DNA of 64,000 bases from Primulina eburnea (taxonomy: Eukaryota > Streptophyta > Magnoliopsida > Lamiales > Gesneriaceae), in contig NW_027331361.1 in the NCBI RefSeq assembly GCF_022965805.1, positions 1 through 64,000 on the forward strand. The letters are read 5' to 3'. This document shows, piece by piece, positions 34,049 through 42,931 of this stretch. Position 1 is the stretch's first letter. Each line of letters opens with the position of its first letter. A model generated the notes under the pieces. The model made no database searches. It had not been told where the DNA came from and was given only the letters and a program-made list of their open reading frames with translations. Made by a program: the position numbers and the translations under genes.

Positions 34049-36435
34049 AGAGCAGGGTCATTGGTGATAATGACTGAAGAGCAGACTCAGAATTCACAAC
34101 AGGTACTATTTCTTTATGATTATATTGCATATGTATTGATATATACTAATGCATTCGTTATGAGTATCTGTGAATGAGTAGTATGGAGATATGCTTTATC
34201 TGTTGGGTCTGTGTATACTGAAGTATTGATTCCTTGGCTGTTGAGGAATATGTTGATATCAGAAATTTCTGCGACATATTATATACTACAGTTAGATGAG
34301 GATGGGACTGGATTAGATTATGATTTACTTGTAACTATCTGATTTGGATTGCATTATTGACATGAATATGCTGAACAAGTACCGAAATATTGTAGCATGT
34401 GTTCCAGAAATAGTAAGATTAAGACCAGATCTAGGTGATAAATGAGGATTTTCGATCCAGAAGTCCTTAGACAATTTTAGGGTTTAGGACTCGATTATTA
34501 CAGAAAGGAACAGATGGTATCCTTATGTATCCAGTAGATCCACTGAAATCGAGTCTAAAATTTGATAGTAAGATAATAGTTAACTGGTGTTTGCTTAGAT
34601 AAAATGTCAGATGGGTTCTCTATCAGAGAGAATTGAAAGAATTGACAGATTAAAGTATGGGCTAAAGAATCCAGTTGATTTTGTATTTCTCTTGAAGACA
34701 TTTTAGTTTTGTTTCTAGATTGACAGATTATGTGTTCAGGGGTATTTTGAAGAATTATGCTTGTTATATCTATGATTCTGGGATATATCCACAGCATCTG
34801 ATTGTTTATATTGAATATTTGAAGACTGGGTTAAATATTCCGAGAACTGTGATTATTGTATACAGCAATGGGTCAGGTATGGATCCGAATGCAGTTATTG
34901 ATACAGGTTTATATTCAGACTATGCGGTATCAGGAATGTCAAAATTAGCAGAATGTCAGATATGTCAGAACTTTCTTATCCAATTTGGACAGATTATCTT
35001 ATTCTGATTATCTTCTTCTTGTGTTGAATTACATCTGCTGAGTATTGTTACGATTTTAAATCAGTAATTGAGACATCTTATATTGTTTGGGAGTATATTC
35101 TAATTGCAGATGAGATAAAGCAGTTATTGCAGATGAGATAAAGCAGCTGATCTGGGCAGTATGAAGATTGGTCAGCCAGCCAAAATCTATTATGTTATGA
35201 GTTTTCTTAAACTCACTAGATCAGCATAGGATATTTATATTCTGAGATTGATTTGGTGTTATTGTAATTATTATTCAGTGTGTGATACTATGCAGTTCCA
35301 ATTGTATCAGAGTTGTTTGTGGAAAATACAGTAGTCCCGAACGGTGATCGGAATTTTCAGACCTGTATTTTGTTGATTAGATCAATATAACATCTATATG
35401 ATTTTGCGTTTGCTAGGGGTTTGGTTATTGTGTGATATCAGAATGTTTCAGAATTGTTCCAGCTTTTGATATGGATAGTCAGAGCCGAATACCAGGTAGG
35501 TATTTCTTATTTATTTTATGTTATTAACTGATTTTGTACAGCATAGTTCGAATCTGAAATCTCAGGTATGTCAGAAATGCACAGTAAGGGATTCAGTTTC
35601 ATTCAGATGGTTCAGAATGTATTATATTCGAACAGATAATGTTGGTATAGACAGATGAGATCAGTTGGGACAGCAATTTAGGTTGTAAGGTTAGGAAAAA
35701 AATGGTACTGATATGTCTGGATCGCTAACAAAAGAAGCCAAAAACTAGGAATTAGAAGATTATTACCGACTGAGTATATTCCTGAATAGAAATGGGAGTA
35801 CAGTTCTATAACTTTTGTGACGAAATTACCACCATTTTCTTCAGATTGGGATATGGTATGATCGTGATTGATAGATTGATCAATCTATATCTAGTAGTTT
35901 GTAAAGATGATGTACAAACAGAACTAGGTGACAGAGATCCCTGTCAAAGAAATAGTCAGATTGACTAGAATGATGATTTCGAATAGAGTATATCAGACTA
36001 TGATTACGATTAAGTGTGTACTTGTGGTAGATTATATCATAAGCTCTCTCTGGCAGATTGTTCACGAATTGACAGGTAGTCGGAGTGTCTTGTTCAGATA
36101 TTGAAAGATATGGGTAGAACTCTAGTGCTGAATGTTAGCACTAGTTACCAAGATAATTCAGAATGGATAGATGTAGGAAGCCAATGTCGGATGATGACGA
36201 TTGGTATTTGAAACCAATGATGGAATATGTTCTTGATTGGAATAAACAGATGAAATAGCAACTACAGGTGGTATTGCTTTGTTATGGATTGCAATTGGCG
36301 TATATGAGTGTTGTATAGCCAGTAATATGTGATTGATTCGGCTAGTGAAATGAGTTTGGATGTGAAACTCTGTCAAACAGATCTTCGGATAGATGTGGTT
36401 TGATGATTGGTGAGTTCGAGGACGAACTCAGATCT
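34049..36435 (+). pseudogene. Element F2 ruined pol region
   Basis: No pol frame longer than about 95 codons remains. A protease-like trace is readable near 34345-34460 (DMNMLNKYR, aligning with GIDMLTKYR of A), with scattered short pol-like words after it. The region is shorter than the ~4 kb pol of A, so large losses have occurred. A TTCGAGGACGAA box at about 36417-36428, shared with A, precedes the polypurine tract. Confidence 0.65.
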
Positions 36436-36449
36436 AAGAGGGGGAGAAA
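36436..36449 (+). other. Element F2 polypurine tract
   Basis: AAGAGGGGGAGAAA directly before TGTAATGCCC of the 3' LTR, the same core as in A and B. Confidence 0.87.
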
Positions 36450-37914
36450 TGTAATGCCCGGAAATTTAAACAAGATTTGAATTTATGATGTTGTTAGAAT
36501 TGAATATGATTCAGATATGGTGTTTCTGCTACCGTAGATATTGTAGAATCGAAGTCAGATTTAGAAATAGACTGGTTATGGCATTGTTATGAATTTTAGA
36601 GTTGATTTGATTGAGATTGCTATTAGAATTATGCTGTTATTCATTTTACAAGGTACAGGTACTGAAGTTATAGATTGTACTGAGATTTATTAGGAATTCT
36701 GGTAGTGTAATTGTGATGTTAAGACTGACGGGATTACAAGACTGTAGCGTTATGCCGTCCAAACATCAGTTGGTACAGATTGATCAGATTCAGTATTGGT
36801 TTCTGTTATCTTGTAATATGGTTGATACGAATCAGATTATAGTTTATTCAGATATTAACCAGACAGATGTTGAATTGGATTACACATTGATACAGTGTAT
36901 TGGTTATTGTCATTTCAGATCAGATATGGACAAGTTTGACTTCGAGACTTCGTCTTCCTCAGACGGGGAAGATAAAGGTATAATTCATGTGATATTCGGG
37001 AAGAACAACTCAATTGAGATCGCGTTGAGTTGCCCACTAAATCACATACTATACTCTTGTTATGTTTTATATGATTATGTTATGATTATAAATTGTTATT
37101 CATGCATTAAGATAGGACAGTCTGGAGATCAGGCAGACTCTAGATGTTCGGCGATATCTCAGCTTAGGGGAAAATCACCTCCCCTATTGTAGATGTGGAT
37201 ACAGATCAGGCCGAAGTCTAGGAATAAGACGTACAGCACCTCGATTGGTAGGGTAGGTGACAGCCAGTGACGTCTTATTCACCCCGGGATCCCTAGAGTT
37301 ACAGATCGAGTCCAGTCTAGACATGGTTTGATAAGGACTGCATGCTTATATAGATGTGGCTCCTAGATCATGGGACCCATCGTTATTGCTTCCCGTTGTG
37401 CTAGCATGTTTTTATGATTTAGATTGGTTATATGCATGTTTAGCTGATTTGAAGTGCATGCTTGTTGTGATTAGATTTCATAGCTTATGAAATCTAATGT
37501 TGTGATTTTATTCATGACAGCATGTTTCATGAACTATTTTATGTATATACATGTTTACCATGTTTTATACTGGGATTTATTTCTCACCGGAGTTATCCGG
37601 CTGTTGTCTTGTTTTGTATGTGTGCATGGCAACAGGTGGGGCTGGATCAGGGTCAAGATGATGATGAGAGAAGACGAGTGTAGCGTGGTGATTCCGGACT
37701 TACAGTAGACTTGGTTTTATTACTGGACTTTAGTAGTTGAACCTTAAATTAGCTTGTTGTACTTTAATACTGAAATGTATTTTATACAGACATGTATAGT
37801 ATTTAGATTCCATTACCTTCAGCAGTTATATCTTAAAACGAAAAAATTTTTAGACCCTGTTTGATCTTAATTGATAATTAAATCCCAAAGATGATTAGCG
37901 TCCGGGTCCCCACA
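36450..37914 (+). repeat. Element F2 3' LTR with promoter deletion
   Basis: 1465 bp. After the first 19 bases it jumps to the equivalent of about 31306 in the 5' LTR, losing 691 bp that hold all GCGCATATGCGC motifs and the (AT)n region. The junction has a 4-base overlap (TTTA). Outside the deletion it is nearly identical to the 5' LTR, including the stem-loop at 37222-37280. Confidence 0.92.
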
Positions 37915-37919
37915 GAGGG

Positions 37920-40353
37920 ATTCTATTTTTGTTGTTGTGGATAGATTCTCTAAGATGGCACATTTTATAGCTTGTCATAAAACCGATTATGCTTCAAACA
38001 TTGCGGATTTGTTCTTTAGAGAAGTCGTTAGGTTGCATGGGATGCCTAGAACTTTTGTTTCTGGTCGCGATGTTAAATTCTTGAGTTACTTTTGAAAGAT
38101 TTTCTGGGCTAAACTTGGCACAAAATTGTTGTTTTCTACTACTTGTCATGCTCAAACGGATGGACAAACTGTAGTTGTCAATAGGATTTTTGGAACACAT
38201 TTTCATGCTTTTCTTAAAAAAAACCTTTATTGACATTTTTATGGACTTTATTTTGGGGTTACCTAGGACTAAGAAGGGGGGGGATTCTATTTTTGTTCTT
38301 GTGGATAGATTCTTTAAGATGGCACATTTTATAGCTTGTCATAAAACCGATGATGCTTCAAACATTGCGGATTTGTTCTTTAGAGAAGTCGTTATTTAGC
38401 ACGGCATGCCTAGGACAATTTTTTCTGGTCGCGATGTTAAATTCATGAGTTACTTTTTGAAGACTTTATGGGCTAAACTTGACAAAAAATTGTTGTTTTC
38501 TACTACTTGTCATGCTCAAACGGATGGACAAACTGAAGTTGTCAATAGGATTTTGGGAACACTTTTGCGTGCTATTCTTAAAAAGAACTTGGATTGACAT
38601 TTCTATGGACTTTATTTTGGGGTTGTCTAGGACTAAGAAGGGGAGGGATTCTATTTTTGTTGTTGTGGATAGATTCTCTAAGATGGCACATTTCATAGCT
38701 TGTCATAAAACCGATGATGCTTCAAACATTGCGGATTTGTTCTTTAGAGAAGTCGTTAGGTTGCATGGCATGCCTAGGAATATTGTTTCTGATCGCGATG
38801 TTAAATTCTTGAGTTACTTTTGGAATACTTTATGGGCTAAACTTGGCTCAAAATTGTTGTTTTCTACTACTTGTCATTCTCAAACGGATGGACAAACTGA
38901 AGTTGTCAATAGAACTTTGGGAACACTTTTGCATGCTTTTCTTAAAAAGAACTTGGATTGACATTTCTATGGACTTTATTTTGGGGTTGTCTAGGACTAA
39001 GAAGGGGAGGGATTCTATTTTGGTTGTTGTGGATAGATTCTCTAAGATGGCACATTTTATAGCTTGTCATAAAACCGATGATGCTTCGAACATTGCGGAT
39101 TTGTTCTTTAGAGAAGTCGTTAGGTTGCATGGGATGCCTAGAACTTTTGTTTCTGGTCGCGATGTTAAATTCTTGAGTTACTTTTGAAAGATTTTCTGGG
39201 CTAAACTTGGCACAAAATTGTTGTTTTCTACTACTTGTCATGCTCAAACGGATGGACAAACTGTAGTTGTCAATAGGATTTTTGGAACACATTTGCGTGC
39301 TTTTCTTAAAAAGAACCTTGATTGACATTTTTATGGACTTTATTTTGGGGTTGCCTAGGACTAAGAAGGGGAGGGATTCTATTTTTGTTGTTGTGGATAG
39401 ATTCTTTAAGATGGCACATTTTATAGCTTGTCATAAAACCGATGATGCTTCAAACATTGCGGATTTGTTCTTTAGAGAAGTCGTTATTTAGCACGGCATG
39501 CCTAGGACAATTGTTTCTGGTCGCGATGTTAAATTCATGAGTTACTTTTGGAAGACTTTATGGGCTAAACTTGACAAAAAATTGTTGTTTTCTACTACTT
39601 GTCATGCTCAAACGGATGGACAAACTTAAGTTGTCAATAGGATTTTGGGAACACTTTTGCGTGCTATTCTTAAAAAGAACTTGGATTGACATTTCTATGG
39701 ACTTTATTTTGGGGTTGTCTAGGACTAAGAAGGGGAGGGATTCTATTTTTGTTGTTGTGGATAGATTCTCTAAGATGGCACATTTCATAGCTTGTCATAA
39801 AACCGACGATGCTTCAACATAGCGGATTTTTTCTTTAGAGAAGTCGTTAGGTTGCATGGCATGCCTAGGAATATTGTTTCTGGTCGCGATGTTAAATTCT
39901 TGAGTTACTTTTGGAATACTTTATGGGCTAAACTTGGCTCAAAATTGTTGTTTTCTACTACTTGTCATTCTCAAACGGATGGACAAACTGAAGTTGTCAA
40001 TAGAACTTTGGGAACACTTTTGCATGCTTTTCTTAAAAAGAACTTGGATTGACATTTCTATGGACTTTATTTTGGGGTTGTCTAGGACTAAGAAGGGGAG
40101 GGATTCTATTTTTGTTGTTGTGGATAGATTCTCTAAGATGGCACATTTTATAGCTTGTCATAAAACCGATGATGCTTCGAACATTGCGGATTTGTTCTTT
40201 AGAGAAGTCGTTAGGTTGCATGGCATGCCTAGAACTTTTGTTTCTGGTCGCGATGTTAAATTCTTGAGTTAATTTTTATAAGATTTTCTGGGCTAAACTT
40301 AGCACAAAATTGTTGTTTTCTACTACTTGTCATGCTCAAACGGATGGACAAAC
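37920..40353 (+). repeat. Integrase-derived 364-bp tandem satellite, segment 3
   Basis: About 6.7 units continuing segment 2 after removal of F2. Three unit types recur in fixed order: M (KFMSYF, AKLDKK, upstream TTATTTAGCACGG), S (RNIVSxRDVKFLS, AKLGSK, CHSQ) and R ([13 protein letters not shown], stop, IFGTH). The order here is R-M-S-R-M-S-R. The M-type anchor at 38234 recurs at 39326, a step of 1092 bp, exactly 3 x 364. The unit beginning near 38600 keeps SDRD, the canonical second catalytic aspartate. Confidence 0.88.
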
Positions 40354-40732
40354 TGTAATGCCCCAGAATTGTTGTAGAATTGATCAGACAAGATTAAGGA
40401 AATATCCCCAGACTTGTAGAATTGATCAGATAAGATTATGGGATGTTGCTCGGATAAAAAAAAACTAGAATTTAGAAGTTTGCACAACCGCACCCGCGGT
40501 GCTAGCACGACCGCCCCCGCGGTGCGTGTGCAGAAAATGTAGTGCAAAGCCCGTAACCACACCGCACCTGCGGTATTAGATGGAGCGCACCCGCGCTGTG
40601 ACACTGCACCCGCGGTCTTGTAGGCAGCGCACCCGCGGTCAAGCTTCGGGAAATCTGGATAAAGTCGACGAGACGGGACCGTACCCGCGGTGCGACGTGC
40701 AACATGAAAAATGAGACACGTTTCAGAATTTG
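40354..40732 (+). repeat. Element F 5' LTR, first part
   Basis: It starts TGTAATGCCCCAG directly after the satellite and is cut at 40732 by element E. A 45-bp subterminal duplication (TTGTAGAATTGATCAGA twice, near 40371 and 40415) is followed by the motif cluster. The LTR resumes at 58463; without E it is about 2.1 kb. Confidence 0.88.
40487..40691 (+). promoter_or_regulatory. Element F ACCGCACCCGCGGT motif cluster, severed from its TATA box
   Basis: Seven copies or variants of ACCGCACCCGCGGT, the reverse complement of the B motif but in the same sense relative to the element. The TATA-like CAATATATATATAG lies at about 58467-58480, so in the empty LTR it would be about 50 bp downstream. Element E now separates the two by 17.7 kb. 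Confidence 0.65.
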
Positions 40733-42327
40733 TGTAATAGCCGAGCCCGGTGTACGGTACGATTTAAGTTTCGTTTGTTATTTTGGGATATTTGATTAGA
40801 TGTTCAGAGTTGTATTTTTGGGCTATAGTATTGTTAGTTTTATTGTCTTGAGGTGTTAGTTGATGTTGGTTGTTCGTTTCAGAGTGTCGGTTCGATTTTA
40901 GTTGCATGGGAATAGTGCTTGGCCGTGACTTGAGTGCACCCGCGCTCTTAACTGGAGTGCCCCCGCGGTGTACTGTGCTGTTTTGGAGTTGGAATGCCGT
41001 AGCATCACCGCACCCGCGGTGATGTAGGGACCGCACCCGCGGTAGAGACCGCACCCGCGCTGCTTGCGTTGCCGCACCCGCGCTGTTCGTGTTCCAGAAT
41101 TTTTGTGGCTGCCGAAACCATTGCGCACCCGCGGTGCTTAGAGGAGTGCACCCGCGGTGAAGGTATGGGCGAGTTTTTAAGCTACTTTTTGGAGTGGTTG
41201 GCCATACTTTCCCTTTCTTTTCTCCTCCATTCTCGACATTTCTCTCCATTTCAAGGGTTTTTAGTCATTTCTTTCCTTTCCTATCTTCGATTCAGGCGTT
41301 TGTTTGGAATTTCGACTTGAGTTCGACGTTCTCCTTGGTGCTAGGAAGCTTGGGTAAGCTTTTGGTGCGATTCTGTTAAGGTTGTAAATTGAGAGTTGTT
41401 TAGGTTGGTTGTTTATGTGGATTTATGGATTATTTAGCTTGTAATCTTGGATATTTAGTTGATATTGGTGTTATTTGTGGATTATTTGTTGTAGGTGGTG
41501 ATCAAGAGCTAAGTTGAGGTGTTTGTTGGGGTTTGTAAGTGGAATTTCATCCTTTTTGCTCACATGATATTATATGTATTGTGTTTTAAAGATTTTAAAG
41601 TGATATTCCCTTCCATTGATCCATTGTTATGTATTGATTTCATTGATTATCTATTGGAGGTATTGTATACCTCGCTATTGTTAAAAGGGAATACAAGAGA
41701 AAATATGAGATTGTGAAAGGACGGCCTTAAATGCTATTCAGAGTTCAAATGTTTTCGGATTGATAAATACATAGTCAGAGATTGCATGCAATATTAGATG
41801 ATCATCGCCTATAGGCTTATATCCCTCAGAGTTATCGGTATTTATATCGATTTGGGATACGAGCACCCCAGAGCAGAGATACTATTGATATCAATCCCCA
41901 GAGCAAAAGAGAAATACCATCATATTTTATATGCTATTGCTACAGTTATTGCTACAGTATTCATATTTCAGAGTTGATGGTATTTATGATTTCAAAGAGA
42001 TGTTTTACAGAGTTATTGATCATTGTTATATAAGAGTTCCACTTGCTGAGATTTATTCTAATTTCAGTTATTTTCATGTGATGCAGATCAGAGTGGTGCC
42101 TAGGGACGTTGACTGTAGATCGGGGGTCATATGCATACACCGTTGGAAGGAGGATTTTGGCATGATCATAGAAATGATGTTTTGTTTTTGTTATGTCATT
42201 TAAATGATCATGTATTTATTTTGTAAAGATATTTGAAGAAATGTATTTTGAAACTCCTTCCATATTTTAAAGAAAATTATTTTTATTTCCGCTGCATATT
42301 TATTTTAAAAGAGGTCAGGGTGTCACA
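40733..42327 (+). repeat. Element E 5' LTR
   Basis: 1595 bp, TGTAATAGCCGAG to CAGGGTGTCACA. Motif cluster at 40933-41158; AT-rich second half. Frames inside (for example 41931-42203) lack recognisable products and lie wholly in the LTR. Confidence 0.94.
40933..41158 (+). promoter_or_regulatory. Element E LTR motif cluster (ACCGCACCCGCGGT)
   Basis: Eight copies or variants of ACCGCACCCGCGGT in 226 bp, repeated in the 3' LTR at 57063-57288. No clean TATA box follows; a weak TTTTTAAG is near 41165. A pyrimidine-rich stretch at about 41200-41285 may mark the start region. Confidence 0.6.
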
Positions 42328-42332
42328 TTTAG

Positions 42333-42344
42333 TGGTATCAGAGC
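42333..42344 (+). other. Element E primer-binding site (tRNA-iMet)
   Basis: TGGTATCAGAGC five bases after the 5' LTR. About 120 bp of leader separates it from the gag ATG at 42464. Confidence 0.92.
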
Positions 42345-42463
42345 GGTGTTCTTCGGACCAATGCATATGACTTCGTCTACTTTCAACTGTCCGGGTATGT
42401 TTTCTTTGCATCTATCTATTGTTATGTATTGATTGGTGTCTTGTGAGCATTGTAGAGTAGAGG

Positions 42464-42931
42464 ATGCCTCCTAAGCGTAAGGCGTCAGAGGGGGAGGATA
42501 GTTCGTCCTCGAGAGTTGTCGACGAGTTCGGCAAGTTACTAAAGGAGCAGGCTAAGGTTCACAGTGAGCAGATCCAGCAGTTGCTTAGACTGCAAGGAGC
42601 AGGCCAGGGCAGAGGCCAAGGTAGAGGGCAGGTTGCTCCAGCTGCAGTTGGTTCTGATGCTATCTTTTCTGCGTTTAAGAGGATGGATCCACCCGAGTTT
42701 CCATGCAACTCCGATCCTTTAGCTGCAGTAGAGTGGGTCAAGGCTTTGGAGGCGATTTTTGATCATCTCCACTATGAGGACAGAGATCGTATCAGTTGTG
42801 CTGTTTTTATGCTGGTTAAAGCTGCACGTTTGTGGTGGAATGCGACCAAGGTTGGCATTGATGTCTCGGCATTGAAGTGGTCTGAGTTTACTGAGCTTTT
42901 CTACGACAAGTACTTTCCTGATGCTTTGTGA
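42464..42931 (+). CDS. Element E gag, first part
   Basis: 155 residues from MPPKRKASEGEDSS to a TGA at 42929-42931. It holds the N-terminus and the first half of the Gag core (FKRMDPPEFPCNSDPLAAVEWVKALEAIFDHL, ARLWWNATKVG, FTELFYDKYFPDAL). The next frame (from 42932) continues the same protein in phase, so the stop is a single nonsense change. It fits C-to-T at a CGA arginine codon. Confidence 0.9.
   Translation: MPPKRKASEGEDSSSSRVVDEFGKLLKEQAKVHSEQIQQLLRLQGAGQGRGQGRGQVAPAAVGSDAIFSAFKRMDPPEFPCNSDPLAAVEWVKALEAIFDHLHYEDRDRISCAVFMLVKAARLWWNATKVGIDVSALKWSEFTELFYDKYFPDAL

Larger units (their letters stand above)
30591..37919 (+). mobile_element. Element F2: non-autonomous Ty3/Gypsy element with gag only and a truncated 3' LTR
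   Basis: The target duplication GAGGG (30591-30595 and 37915-37919) proves one insertion into the satellite. It has a 2156-bp 5' LTR, tRNA-Met primer site, gag frame, ~2.4 kb of ruined pol, polypurine tract and a 1465-bp 3' LTR. Apart from a 691-bp deletion in the 3' LTR, the LTRs differ at only about five positions, so insertion was recent although pol is beyond repair. Confidence 0.93.

Noticed and set aside
40764..41249. A 161-codon minus-strand frame in the E LTR (again at 56894-57379)
   Set aside because: It crosses the motif cluster antisense and is kept only because the LTRs are near-identical. No domain is seen.
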